Source: Bacteroidota bacterium
GTDB lineage: Bacteria; Bacteroidota; Bacteroidia; Chitinophagales; Chitinophagaceae
Direction of reading: 5' to 3'
Length of the DNA stretch: 64,000 nucleotides
Assembly (NCBI GenBank): GCA_023386235.1
Contig: JAEWKC010000034.1
Location: 1-64,000 of the forward strand
A program made the position numbers and the translations under genes. This document shows, one piece after another, positions 1-9,228 of the stretch. Under the pieces are notes generated by a model, which saw only the letters and a list, made by a program, of their open reading frames with translations, searched no databases and was not told where the DNA came from. Numbering within the stretch: the first letter of the stretch is position 1; each line of letters begins with the position of its first letter.

Positions 1-202
1 AGACAGCAGATAAAATCTGAAACTCTAAAAAGAAGAAAAAAGGAATATTACAAAAGAAAATTAATCGAAACCTAATTTTTTTTCTTTTTAAAAGCAAAAA
101 ACTAAACTTTAAATTCTATATTTGAAAACCGAAAACACTATCTAAGGAAAAGTACACTTTCTTTTGAAGACATACATGGCAGCGAATATTGGAAGTTTGG
201 GG
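1..202 (+). promoter_or_regulatory. Probable CRISPR leader
   Basis: This very AT-rich stretch carries no convincing gene and lies directly before the first repeat. The degenerate repeat is at the far end of the array (1004-1033), which puts the leader on this side and array transcription on the plus strand. No cas gene is visible; if an adaptation operon exists next to the array it would lie left of the window. Confidence 0.55.
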
Positions 203-1033
203 CTTTTAATCGCACCATCTTTGGAATTGAAATCTGGGTAAAGAACTATGATGCCGCCGCGCTTGCAGCCTTTTAATCGCAACATCTTTGGAATTGAAAT
301 TGATTTAGTTTTTTTAGTTAATACAAAAATATCTACTTTTAATCGCACCATCTTTGGAATTGAAATGTTTCTCCCGTTTACAAGGTTCTTGATTTGTTCG
401 GCTTTTAATCGCACCATCTTTGGAATTGAAATATAGGTTTTATATGGTCAAGATGCCAAAGCCCATAACTTTTAATCGCACCATCTTTGGAATTGAAATT
501 TTGGTTCAGACAAAACCTTGGTCAGCGGATGCCTTTCTTTTTATCGAACCATTTTTGGAATTGAAATAAAAACCATCCAGGGTGGTTGACTTTCCAAAAA
601 CCCCTTTTAATCGAACCATTTTTGGAATTGAAATTTTTTAGGGAAAAAATGATTGGGGCGCAAATAGCACTTTTAATCGAACCATTTTTGGAATTGAAAT
701 TTTGATTGTGATGTGGAATTTATAATTCACGGATTCTTTTAATCGAACCATTTTTGGAATTGAAATGCTCGTAGCAAACAGGCTGATCATCAATGTATAA
801 TACTTTTAATCGAACCATTTTTGGAATTGAAATCTTTCAAAAATTATTGTCATGAAAATAAAATTTTTCTTTTAATCGAACCATTTTTGGAATTGAAATT
901 TTGCTGCCCTACCGCGCGAAGTGCATCTTCAGAGGCTTTTAATCGAACCATTTTTGGAATTGAAATCTCCCTCTCCTTTCAGGAGAGGGCCGGGGTGAGG
1001 TTTGTTTTAATCGAACAACACTTGATTTGAAAT
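203..1033 (+). CRISPR. CRISPR array, 13 repeats and 12 spacers
   Basis: Repeats of 31 bases begin at 203, 270, 336, 402, 469, 537, 604, 670, 736, 803, 869, 936 and 1004, separated by spacers of 35-37 bases. Each repeat begins CTTTTAATCG and ends GGAATTGAAAT. The 3' end resembles the ATTGAAA handle left by Cas6 in subtype I-B and type III systems, so that class is likely but not proven. Repeats 1-5 carry GCACCATCTTTGG (repeat 2 has one change). Repeats 6-12 carry GAACCATTTTTGG, and repeat 6 has one further change near its start. Repeat 13 is degenerate, starts with G and diverges in the middle, as expected at the old end of an array. The last spacer is a palindromic dispersed-repeat sequence. 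Confidence 0.97.
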
Positions 1034-1140
1034 TATGCTGCCAAATTTGTAAACAAAGCCCGATACATTCATCTACAATAATGAAAAACGGATTAGATTG
1101 GGTGTAAAATAAAAAGTGCATTGATAATCAATACACTTTG

Positions 1141-1227
1141 CGGAGACGGCGAGATTCGAACTCGCGATACAGTTTCCCGTATACACACTTTCCAGGCGTG
1201 CTCCTTCAACCACTCGGACACGTCTCC
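1141..1227 (-). tRNA. tRNA-Ser (anticodon GGA)
   Basis: The minus strand folds as a class II tRNA. The acceptor stem is GGAGACG paired with CGTCTCC, with G as discriminator base. The anticodon loop CTGGAAA contains GGA inside a CACGC/GTGTG stem. A long variable arm typical of tRNA-Ser follows, and the T arm contains GTTCGAATC. The anticodon reads UCC and UCU serine codons. CCA is not encoded. Confidence 0.95.
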
Positions 1228-1244
1228 ATATTTTTTGAGGAATG

Positions 1245-1252
1245 CAAAGATA
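1245..1252 (-). promoter_or_regulatory. Candidate -7 element for tRNA-Ser
   Basis: On the minus strand the sequence is TATCTTTG, matching the Bacteroidota -7 consensus TAnnTTTG. It lies 17 bases before the tRNA 5' end. No well-spaced -33 TTTG was found. Confidence 0.4.
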
Positions 1253-1554
1253 CAATTTGTAATCGTGATTTTAAACATTCAAAAAAAGAAATAAAAAAAG
1301 AGACAAAATACTTTTTTCTTTTGCCTCTTTCACTCTTTTCAGTAAAAGATAGTTGGTTGTTTTTAGGTTTGAAAGGCTAAATTAGAACAATATTATTCAT
1401 TACCATTCTAAATTGTATCAATGGTTCAATTTTTTGTATAATCGGCGATAAAACTTCCTACTTTAAACATTTTTTAAATATATTAGTCTTACAATTCGTA
1501 TATTTATAAACACTAATCCTATATGATTATTTTTTTAAGTAATAAAAACTTTTT
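1253..1554. other. Gene-free AT-rich spacer with a weak hairpin
   Basis: No gene is seen between the tRNA promoter and the LytTR regulator. At 1297-1330 the arms AAAGAGACAAAA and TTTTGCCTCTTT can pair with one mismatch. No clean T-run follows on either strand, so a terminator role is uncertain. The rest is AT-rich and should contain the promoter of the two-component pair, but no TAnnTTTG box stands out. Confidence 0.4.
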
Positions 1555-2286
1555 ATGATCAACGCTGTAATTATTGACGACGAAATTGCAGCCGTAGAAA
1601 CCCTGATATGGGAACTGGATAATTTTAATGACCAGATCAAAATTGTCGGCTCCTTTACCCACCTGCAAGAGGCTTCCGAATTTCTGAAAAATAATATGAT
1701 AGACGCTTTATTTTTAGATGTAGAAATGCCGGAAATGAATGGTTTTGAATTTTTAGAAAATTTTACCGACAGAAAATTTGCCGTTATCATTACTACAGCC
1801 TATAGCCACTACGCCTTTCCGGCTATTAAAAAGCAATGTCTTGATATACTCACCAAGCCCACCGCCTCTGATGCATTGAAAGAAACCATAAAAAAAATAG
1901 AAGAGTATAAAAAAAATAACCATTTAATAAGTTATGTAGAAGACGCTTTGCTGAAAAACGAAACACAGGAAGAAAAAAAAATAGTGCTTAACCACGAAGG
2001 CAAAGTTTTATTTCTACATCCTAATGAAATTATTTACTGCGAAAGCCAGGGTAATTATTCTACTATTTTTCTTGAAGAAAATAAAAAAATCTTTCTTACA
2101 CAACAGCTGAAATATGTAGAAGAAAAACTTACCGACGACTTCTACAGAATACATAATTCATACATTGTAAACCTCAATAAAATACAGCAGTTTATAAAAA
2201 ATGAAGAAAGCGTAGTGCTTTCCAACAATATAAAAATACCCGTATCGCGCAGACGTAAAACAGATTTTTTAAAGAAATTTGTTTAA
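1555..2286 (+). CDS. LytTR-family response regulator
   Basis: A 243-residue cytoplasmic regulator. Residues 1-120 form a receiver domain: D8 and D9 form the acidic pocket, D55 (in LFLDVEMPEMNG) is the phosphoacceptor, T81 is the switch threonine and K101-P102 is the conserved lysine-proline. Residues 140-243 resemble a LytTR DNA-binding domain, with FLHPNEIIYCESQGNYS and the ending FYRIHNSYIVNLNKI followed by PVSRRRK. The gene for its likely partner kinase starts 49 bases downstream on the same strand, so the two probably form one two-component system. In the LytR/AlgR family phosphorylation drives DNA binding at imperfect direct repeats. The target genes cannot be told from sequence. Confidence 0.95.
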   Translation: MINAVIIDDEIAAVETLIWELDNFNDQIKIVGSFTHLQEASEFLKNNMIDALFLDVEMPEMNGFEFLENFTDRKFAVIITTAYSHYAFPAIKKQCLDILTKPTASDALKETIKKIEEYKKNNHLISYVEDALLKNETQEEKKIVLNHEGKVLFLHPNEIIYCESQGNYSTIFLEENKKIFLTQQLKYVEEKLTDDFYRIHNSYIVNLNKIQQFIKNEESVVLSNNIKIPVSRRRKTDFLKKFV

Positions 2287-2335
2287 ATAATTTATATATT
2301 CACTTATATTATTTGCATCTAATTATTTATACAGA

Positions 2336-4285
2336 ATGAAATGTATCTGCAGCATTTTACTTTTACTTTTTTCAGTGAGTATCTCTTATTCGCAGAAATT
2401 GTCCTTTAAAGAGCTGGTCGAAATTCCCGAATCCGACAATGCTTTAATGGACAGCAGCCTGCAGGCCGTAAAGCAGGATACTATTGCGCTAAAAAAAATG
2501 CTGCAAATAAGTGAAAGCAAAAATAACTATGCCCTTCAGTGCTACCTCTTAAACGCGCTGGGTGCGTATTTCAGAAACAAATCTAATTATCAAACCGCCA
2601 TCGCGTCACATACCAAAGCTTTAAACCTGGCTATTATCAATACTTTGACAGAACAAATAATCATCAGCAAAAACGGGCTGGGCGTAGTATACAGGCGTAT
2701 AGACCAGGTAATACCCGCCATAAGATTTCATCAGGAAGCTCTTACACAGGCCGAAGGAATTGCAGATCCCAACTTAACTATCATAAGAAATCTGGCTATA
2801 GCCTGCAACAGCTTGGGAAATATTTATCTTACAATGGATCAGTACGACGATGCTTTCACAATGTTTTCTCGCTCGTTAAAAATTGAAGACAGTCTTAAGA
2901 ATGATATCGGATTAGCCATTAATTATCACAATATCGGTGCTATTTATGAAGAAAAAAAGAACTTCGAAAGAGCGCTCTACAATTATAAAACATCTTTAAG
3001 ATACAATGAACAGGCGGGTTCTGCCATTGGAAAGCTGATATGCAATAACAGCATTGGAGGCATATACATAAAACTCAACGACCAGAACAGCGCTAAAGAA
3101 TATTTATCCGGCGTAATAAATGACGCGGAAAATATACAAGACGAATACTACAAATCACTATCGTACATGAATACAGGATGGCTGATGCTTTTAAATAACG
3201 ATGATAATGGCATAGCGCTGATAGAAAATGCTTTGAAAACAGCCAGCAACAAGCATTTTTTAACCATACTTATTGATGGAAATCATATACTGTACGAAGC
3301 ATACAAAACAAAGGGTGAAGCCAATATTGCATTATATCATTATCAAAAATATTCAGAAAGTAAAGAGAACTTATTAAATGAAACCAACCTGAACTATGTA
3401 AACTCTTTGCAAAGTAAATACGAACTGGAAAAAAAGAAAAATGAATATAATGAATTAAGAAATGAATATGACCGCACTAAAACCAAAATGAACAATAATA
3501 TAATATTGCTCATAACTCTTTTGCTGATATTAATATTGTTGCTTAGCGTAACACACCTTCTTAACCGCCAGAAAGATCTGCAACAAGAAAAAAAATTACT
3601 TACCCTACAGCAGGATCTGCTCAGCCTGCAAATGAATCCGCATTTCTTGTTTAACGCTTTCAACTCTATCAAGCTTTTCATTATCCGCAGCGATAAAGAA
3701 AACGCCGTTTTTTATCTAAATAAATTTGCCCTGCTTTTCAGAACCATACTCACCAGCCTGCGCCAGAAAGAAGTGAGCTTAAAAGAAGAATTAGACAATA
3801 TAGGCAACTACGTAGAGCTTGAGAATATGCGTTTTTCCAACAGCATTAACTTCTCTGTACAAATAGATGAAAGCCTGCCGCTAAATAAAATATTCTTACC
3901 AAGTTTGTTATTACAGGTTTTTGTAGAAAACGCTATACTGCATGGATTATCGCCGAAAATCGGTGAAAAAATATTGAAAATAAATGTTGAAAAATACGAT
4001 GACGAAAACATAAAAATAGAAATATTCGATAATGGCATAGGACGAAAAATAGCGGAGAGAAAAAACAAAAATTATCAAACCAAAAAATCTATGGGAATTT
4101 CCATAACAGATTCAAGATTGAAAAGCCATTACGGAAACAATTACAATTTTGAAATTAAAGATCTGGAAGAGCTGAAAGACAAAACATCGGGCACGCTGGT
4201 AATACTTATATTGCCAACAGATATGGAAAAAAGCAGCACTCATACTAAAGTATCGTTTCTTCAAAAAAATTTATCTGAGAAATAA
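2336..4285 (+). CDS. TPR-containing LytS-type sensor histidine kinase
   Basis: A 649-residue membrane kinase. It has a signal peptide (about 1-19), then several tetratricopeptide repeats up to about residue 340, which would lie in the periplasm. A coiled coil and one membrane helix (about 385-407) follow. The kinase part begins with QMNPHFLFNAFNSI, where H436 is the phosphoacceptor of the His_kinase family (PF06580). The ATP-binding domain follows, with N532 in FVENAILHG and the G box DNGIG at 565-569. It should phosphorylate the LytTR regulator encoded just upstream. The input signal is unknown; TPR repeats suggest sensing through a protein partner. Its end lies 5 bases from the convergent tatD gene, with no clear terminator between. 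Confidence 0.93.
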   Translation: MKCICSILLLLFSVSISYSQKLSFKELVEIPESDNALMDSSLQAVKQDTIALKKMLQISESKNNYALQCYLLNALGAYFRNKSNYQTAIASHTKALNLAIINTLTEQIIISKNGLGVVYRRIDQVIPAIRFHQEALTQAEGIADPNLTIIRNLAIACNSLGNIYLTMDQYDDAFTMFSRSLKIEDSLKNDIGLAINYHNIGAIYEEKKNFERALYNYKTSLRYNEQAGSAIGKLICNNSIGGIYIKLNDQNSAKEYLSGVINDAENIQDEYYKSLSYMNTGWLMLLNNDDNGIALIENALKTASNKHFLTILIDGNHILYEAYKTKGEANIALYHYQKYSESKENLLNETNLNYVNSLQSKYELEKKKNEYNELRNEYDRTKTKMNNNIILLITLLLILILLLSVTHLLNRQKDLQQEKKLLTLQQDLLSLQMNPHFLFNAFNSIKLFIIRSDKENAVFYLNKFALLFRTILTSLRQKEVSLKEELDNIGNYVELENMRFSNSINFSVQIDESLPLNKIFLPSLLLQVFVENAILHGLSPKIGEKILKINVEKYDDENIKIEIFDNGIGRKIAERKNKNYQTKKSMGISITDSRLKSHYGNNYNFEIKDLEELKDKTSGTLVILILPTDMEKSSTHTKVSFLQKNLSEK

Positions 4286-4290
4286 AGCAG

Positions 4291-5058
4291 CTATTTTATT
4301 GCAAACAATCTTTCTGCATTGGCCGTAGTAGTGTTGGCAACCTCTTCAAAAGATATATTTTTGGCTTGGGCAAGCGCCTGAGCTATATATTGCAAATAGG
4401 CACTCTCATTGCGTTTACCTCTATAAGGTACAGGCGTAAGATATGGTGCGTCTGTTTCTAATACTATATGCTCAAGCGGTATATCTGCTAACACTGCCGC
4501 CAAATTAGCTTTTTTATAAGTGAGTACGCCGCCAATTCCCAACAAAAAATTCATACCTATTATTTTTTCAGCGTGGCTGAGTGTGCCGCCAAAGCAATGG
4601 AATATTCCTTTCAATCCCTTATCTGCAAAGGGTTTCACGGCCTGCAAAGTTTCTTCCATTGACTCACGAGAATGAATCACAATAGGCAGATGCTTTTCTA
4701 ACGCCCACTGCATTTGTATTTCAAATGCCTGGTATTGCTGCTGTTTAAAAGTTGTATCCCAATAAAAATCCAGCCCGATCTCCCCTACAGCCGCAAAATT
4801 TCTTTTATCAAGATACTGTTTTACCAATAACAATTCTTTATCCGCATCTTCCTTTACACTACACGGATGCAACCCCATCATGGCAATACATTTGTGCGGA
4901 TATTCTTTCTCCAGCTCAAGCATGGCCTCGTGTGTGGTGCTATCAATTGCCGGAAGATAAAATTTTTGCACTCCCGCTTCAAACGCACGCTGCATAACGC
5001 TTTCAATATCGTTTGCAAATTCCTCTGAATATAAATGTGTATGAGAATCTATCAGCAT
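4291..5058 (-). CDS. tatD: TatD family metal-dependent hydrolase (DNase)
   Basis: A 255-residue cytoplasmic TIM-barrel hydrolase, the usual length for TatD proteins. Metal ligands are all visible: H6 and H8 in DSHTHLY, E93 in GEIGLDFYW, H129 in VIHSRES, H154 in GIFHCFGG and D203 in ETDAPYLTP. Family members are metal-dependent 3'-5' exonucleases acting on DNA, and may serve in repair or DNA turnover. It stands alone on the minus strand, convergent with the sensor kinase and divergent from the fucosidase. Start is the ATG giving MLIDSHTH. Confidence 0.93.
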   Translation of the reverse strand: MLIDSHTHLYSEEFANDIESVMQRAFEAGVQKFYLPAIDSTTHEAMLELEKEYPHKCIAMMGLHPCSVKEDADKELLLVKQYLDKRNFAAVGEIGLDFYWDTTFKQQQYQAFEIQMQWALEKHLPIVIHSRESMEETLQAVKPFADKGLKGIFHCFGGTLSHAEKIIGMNFLLGIGGVLTYKKANLAAVLADIPLEHIVLETDAPYLTPVPYRGKRNESAYLQYIAQALAQAKNISFEEVANTTTANAERLFAIK

Positions 5059-5155
5059 TTTTTACAAAAACACAAATGTATATAAATAAATCAAGCTTCC
5101 TGGCAGGAATTATAATAAATGCTTTATTTTTAAAAGCAGAAAATCTTTTTATATC

Positions 5156-6505
5156 ATGACAAAGAAAATACTCGCTTTTGGTATATTGCTGCTTATGGCA
5201 GGCTCGCTGCATGCGCAGTATGTAAAAGATACCAAACCCTATCACCCTTCACCGGAAAATCTTAAAGCAAGAAAATGGTTTACCAATAACAAGTTTGGCA
5301 TGTTTATTCATTGGGGACTATACAGTATATTAGGCGATGGTGAATGGGTAATGAACAATAAAAATATTTCTGTAAAAAATTATTCCAGGCTGGAAGACTT
5401 TTTTAACCCTATAGACTTTAATGCCCGGGAATGGGTAGCGCTGGCAAAGAACGCCGGTATGAAATACATTACGCTGGTTACACGGCACCACGATGGTTTC
5501 AGCATGTGGGATACAAAGCAGTCCGACTTCAACATTATGAACACACCTTACAAAAAAGATATTGTAAAAGCATTGGCAGATGAATGCCACAAACAAGGAT
5601 TGAAAATATTTTTTTATTACTCCATATTAGACTGGCGCAGAGATGACTATTCCTACTGGACCGGGAGAACCGGGCAGGGCACCGGCAGAACCACGAAGGG
5701 AGAATGGAGCGATTATATCCGGTTTATGAAAAACCAACTTACAGAATTATTGACCAATTACGGAGAAATAGGCGGCATCTGGCTGGACGGCTATTGGGAT
5801 CAGATGCCTGTGGAAAGCGCTACACGTAAAGATGACGACGTATTCATAGATTGGCATATGCGCGAATTATATGACCACATACATCAATTGCAACCACAAT
5901 GTTTAATAGGCAACAATCATCATATCACTCCCCTGCCCGGAGAAGATTTTCAAATGTTTGAACAAGACGTGCCCGGCGAAAACGCACATGGCTTCAACTT
6001 TCAGGAAGTAGGCAGCCTACCGCTGGAAACCTGCGCCACCATCAACAATACATGGGGCTTCAACATTAAAGATACAGCCTACAAAACATTGGCGCAGGTA
6101 GTACACCTGCTGGTAAAATCTGCAGGTCATGGAGGAAACCTGCTATTAAACATCGGGCCTATGCCCAATGGAAAAATACAGCCCGAGTTTATAGCCACGC
6201 TTAACCAAACAGGAGAATGGCTTAAAAAATACGGGCAAACTATTTACAACACAACCGGCGGCTATATAAAGCCGCAATCATGGGGCTGCATTACAGAAAA
6301 TGAAGATAAAATATTTCTGCACGTACTAAAAGCTACAGAGCAAATTACACTGCCCGATTTTCCTTTAAAAAAATTTAAGAAAATGTATTTGTTTGACAAT
6401 GCAAAAAGCACTACTTTTTCATTCAAAAACGGTAATCTGGCTATTACTGTTCCCGAACAGCCTACAGCAGCCAGGCCCGACATTATTATTGTAATTGAAA
6501 AATAA
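5156..6505 (+). CDS. Alpha-L-fucosidase, GH29
   Basis: A 449-residue exported enzyme that should release terminal alpha-L-fucose with retention of configuration. Residues 1-20 are a signal peptide ending in LHAQ. GH29 landmarks are FGMFIHWGLYS (48-58), TRHHDGFSMWDT (109-120), FYYSILDW (153-160) and GGIWLDGYWDQ (206-216), where D211 is the expected nucleophile. The C-terminal 90 residues form a beta domain. It is followed after 6 bases by a NodB deacetylase gene. The SusCD operons 5 kb downstream, one with an F5/8 type C domain, could supply fucosylated glycans, but that link is inference. Confidence 0.93.
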   Translation: MTKKILAFGILLLMAGSLHAQYVKDTKPYHPSPENLKARKWFTNNKFGMFIHWGLYSILGDGEWVMNNKNISVKNYSRLEDFFNPIDFNAREWVALAKNAGMKYITLVTRHHDGFSMWDTKQSDFNIMNTPYKKDIVKALADECHKQGLKIFFYYSILDWRRDDYSYWTGRTGQGTGRTTKGEWSDYIRFMKNQLTELLTNYGEIGGIWLDGYWDQMPVESATRKDDDVFIDWHMRELYDHIHQLQPQCLIGNNHHITPLPGEDFQMFEQDVPGENAHGFNFQEVGSLPLETCATINNTWGFNIKDTAYKTLAQVVHLLVKSAGHGGNLLLNIGPMPNGKIQPEFIATLNQTGEWLKKYGQTIYNTTGGYIKPQSWGCITENEDKIFLHVLKATEQITLPDFPLKKFKKMYLFDNAKSTTFSFKNGNLAITVPEQPTAARPDIIIVIEK

Positions 6506-6511
6506 AACCAA

Positions 6512-7132
6512 GTGTATCTCGTAAAATCAAACATTCTGTTACGTTCGGCCTACCCTAACCGGTTTTGGAAAATCAATTCAAAAGGAAGAAAAGAAATCTA
6601 TCTTACTTTTGACGATGGACCGCATCCGCAAATAACTCCGTTTGTTTTAGACGAGCTAAGAAAATACAACGCAAAGGCTACTTTCTTTTGTATTGGCAAT
6701 AATGTAAAAAAATATCCTGAAATATACGAGCTGATTTTAAAGAGAGATCACGCCGTGGGCAATCATACTTTTTCGCATGTAAACGGCTGGAAAACGCCTG
6801 ACGATGCCTATCTGCAAGACATTGAAGAAGCCGCCAAATATATAAACACCCCGCTTTTCAGGCCGCCCTACGGCAGAATGAGCTATAAACAGGAAAAGCT
6901 TTTTCGCCATAAATTTTCCGGGCACGAAATAATCATGTGGGATGTGCTGAGCGCCGACTACGACCAGAATATTTCCGGGGAGAAATGCTTAAAGAACGTG
7001 GTGAACAATTCCAAACCCGGTTCTATTATTGTATTTCACGACAGTGAAAAAGCCTTTGCCCGGTTAAAATACGCTTTACCCAAAGTACTGGAGCATTTTT
7101 CAGAAAAAGGATTTTCATTTAAATCATTATAG
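6512..7132 (+). CDS. Polysaccharide deacetylase (NodB domain)
   Basis: A 206-residue metal-dependent deacetylase of carbohydrate esterase family 4. The NodB motifs are visible: TFDDGPHP (32-39) with the catalytic D34 and metal-binding D35, HTFSH with metal ligands H85 and H89, RPPYG (117-121) and VFHDSEKA near the end. The substrate could be peptidoglycan or another N-acetylated glycan. No signal peptide is evident. The start is a GTG giving MYLVKSNILL, a form that fits the way this family begins; no ATG lies nearby in frame. It starts 6 bases after the fucosidase stop, so the two are probably co-transcribed. Confidence 0.88.
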   Translation: MYLVKSNILLRSAYPNRFWKINSKGRKEIYLTFDDGPHPQITPFVLDELRKYNAKATFFCIGNNVKKYPEIYELILKRDHAVGNHTFSHVNGWKTPDDAYLQDIEEAAKYINTPLFRPPYGRMSYKQEKLFRHKFSGHEIIMWDVLSADYDQNISGEKCLKNVVNNSKPGSIIVFHDSEKAFARLKYALPKVLEHFSEKGFSFKSL

Positions 7133-7182
7133 AATTTTACACCGAAGTATCGTAAATAGTCCCATAAATAATATCTTTTCCT

Positions 7183-7190
7183 TACTTTTG
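7183..7190 (+). promoter_or_regulatory. Candidate -7 element for dxs
   Basis: TACTTTTG matches TAnnTTTG and lies 17 bases before the dxs ATG. No -33 TTTG is seen at the usual spacing. Confidence 0.4.
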
Positions 7191-7207
7191 TTAACTAATT
7201 TCAGCAA

Positions 7208-9160
7208 ATGGAGATAACAGCAGGTCCATTATTACAAACCATAAACAATCCGGACGATTTAAAAAAACTGGATAAAGCACAATTGCACCAGGTATGCGAT
7301 GAGCTTCGTCAGTATATCATTGATGTAGTGAGCGTGCATGGCGGACACTTTGCGGCAAGTTTAGGTGTGGTTGAGTTAACGGTCGCACTGCATTATATAT
7401 ACAACACTCCTTACGATCAGCTCGTTTGGGATGTAGGCCACCAGGCTTACGGCCACAAAATTATCACCGGCAGAAGAGACGTTTTTTCTACCAATAGAAA
7501 ATATAAAGGCATTAGCGGGTTCCCTAAAAGAAGCGAAAGCGAATACGATACCTTTGGCGTAGGACATTCATCCACTTCTATCTCAGCGGCTTTAGGTATG
7601 TCAATAGCCGCTAAATACAAAGGTGAAGATCGTAAAACCGTTGCTGTAATCGGCGATGGCTCTATGACCGCAGGTATGGCTTTTGAAGCAATGAACCACG
7701 CGGGCGTAAGTGATAGTGATATGCTGATAATACTTAACGACAACCAGATAAGCATAGACCAGAATGTAGGCGCGCTGAAAGAATATCTTACAGACATTAC
7801 CATTTCTCCTACTTACAATAAATTTAAAGATGATGTATGGAACGCGTTGGGCAAGCTGCCTATAGGCAAAACCATATCGCGCGGTATGGCACATAAAATT
7901 GCCGACAGCTTAAAAGGACTGATCAATGGTAATGCAAATTTCTTTGAATCACTTAAAATAAGATACTTTGGCCCGATTGACGGACACAATATCACCAATC
8001 TTGTAGATACGCTGAAAGAACTGAAAAAGATTTCCGGCCCTAAGCTATTGCATATTATCACCACCAAAGGCAAAGGCTACGCATTGGCAGAAAAAGATCA
8101 AACCAAATGGCACGCGCCGGGATTATTCGACAAAATATCTGGGGAAATTTACAAAAAGCATTACGATATACCGCAGCCGCCCAAATACCAGGATGTATTT
8201 GGCCGGACGATGATAGAATTGGCAGAGAAGAATGATAAGATAATGGGCGTAACGCCTGCCATGCCTTCCGGCTGCTCTCTTAAATTTATGATGGACGCAA
8301 TGCCCGAGCGAGCATTTGACGTGGGCATTTGCGAACAACACGCAGCTACTTTCAGTGCGGGACTGGCCACGCAGGGCATGCGTGTATTCTGCAATATTTA
8401 TTCTTCTTTTATGCAAAGAGCTTTTGATCAGGTGGTGCATGACATCGCGCTGCAAAAGCTGCCCGTAACACTGTGTCTTGACAGGGCCGGGCTGGTAGGC
8501 GAAGACGGTCCTACACATCATGGCGCATACGATATTGCTTACTTCAGGTGTATTCCTAATATGATCATTTCCGCACCTATGAATGAAGTAGAGTTGCGCA
8601 ATCTGATGTATACTTCTCAGCTCGAATCTACTCAGCTTCCTTTTGTTATTCGCTATCCGCGAGGCAACGGCGTTATGCCCGACTGGCAAAAGCCCTTTGA
8701 AGAAATACCAATAGGTAAAGGCAGGAAGTTAAAAGACGGGCAAGATATTGCTATACTTTCCATAGGGCATCCCGGCAATTTTGCTGCTTCGGCTATAAGA
8801 GAAGCCAGACAATACGGCTTGGATCCCGCGCATTACGATATGCGTTTTGTAAAGCCTTTAGATGAAGAGCTACTGCACGAAGTATTTAAAAAATACAAAA
8901 AAATAATTACGGTTGAAGACGGTACGGTTGTAGGCGGTATGGGAAGTGCCGTTTTAGAATTTATGGCACAGCATAACTATCATGCTGAAGTGAAAATTCT
9001 GGGCATTCCCGATCGCATAGTAGAGCACGGAAGTCTGCGGGAGTTATATGCGGAATGCAGCTATGATGCCGACTCTATCTTTGCCGCGTTGAAAGAACTG
9101 GATAGTTCTGTTGCCAATACGGAATTTGCGGAAGTGAAAAGCACGGAGAGCGAAGCCTGA
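7208..9160 (+). CDS. dxs: 1-deoxy-D-xylulose-5-phosphate synthase
   Basis: A 650-residue thiamine-diphosphate enzyme that condenses pyruvate and glyceraldehyde 3-phosphate, the first step of the MEP isoprenoid pathway. The N-terminal half has the TPP site (DVGHQAYGHK, then GDGSMTAGMAFEAMNHAG). The pyrimidine domain holds the catalytic glutamate in ICEQHAATFSAGLA and the DXS signature DRAGLVGEDGPTHHGAYD. The C-terminal transketolase domain follows (VEDGTVVGGMGSAV). Length and motif order are normal. The gene appears to be transcribed alone from a promoter directly upstream; its last codons are followed by a TGA stop and about 250 gene-free bases. Confidence 0.97.
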   Translation: MEITAGPLLQTINNPDDLKKLDKAQLHQVCDELRQYIIDVVSVHGGHFAASLGVVELTVALHYIYNTPYDQLVWDVGHQAYGHKIITGRRDVFSTNRKYKGISGFPKRSESEYDTFGVGHSSTSISAALGMSIAAKYKGEDRKTVAVIGDGSMTAGMAFEAMNHAGVSDSDMLIILNDNQISIDQNVGALKEYLTDITISPTYNKFKDDVWNALGKLPIGKTISRGMAHKIADSLKGLINGNANFFESLKIRYFGPIDGHNITNLVDTLKELKKISGPKLLHIITTKGKGYALAEKDQTKWHAPGLFDKISGEIYKKHYDIPQPPKYQDVFGRTMIELAEKNDKIMGVTPAMPSGCSLKFMMDAMPERAFDVGICEQHAATFSAGLATQGMRVFCNIYSSFMQRAFDQVVHDIALQKLPVTLCLDRAGLVGEDGPTHHGAYDIAYFRCIPNMIISAPMNEVELRNLMYTSQLESTQLPFVIRYPRGNGVMPDWQKPFEEIPIGKGRKLKDGQDIAILSIGHPGNFAASAIREARQYGLDPAHYDMRFVKPLDEELLHEVFKKYKKIITVEDGTVVGGMGSAVLEFMAQHNYHAEVKILGIPDRIVEHGSLRELYAECSYDADSIFAALKELDSSVANTEFAEVKSTESEA

Positions 9161-9228
9161 AACCGGTAGAAAAAGCAGAATACGAAGCGACGTACAATTT
9201 GCAATCCATAGCCTCGCGACAATTTATA

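Noticed and set aside
55..76. A possible extra partial CRISPR repeat (TTAATCGAAACC) in the leader
   Set aside because: Only about 10 bases match the repeat 5' half, the 3' half is absent and the distance to the first repeat does not fit the 66-67 base period.
248..1030. Short open frames running through the CRISPR array
   Set aside because: They translate the repeats (recurring FNRTIFGIEI) and are an artefact of the array.
1138..1380. Open frame over the tRNA-Ser on the plus strand
   Set aside because: It is the complement of a clear tRNA gene and AT-rich spacer, with no protein-like composition.
8123..8689. A 188-codon frame antisense to dxs
   Set aside because: It lies fully inside a strongly conserved gene, is rich in H, R and C and has no recognisable motif.
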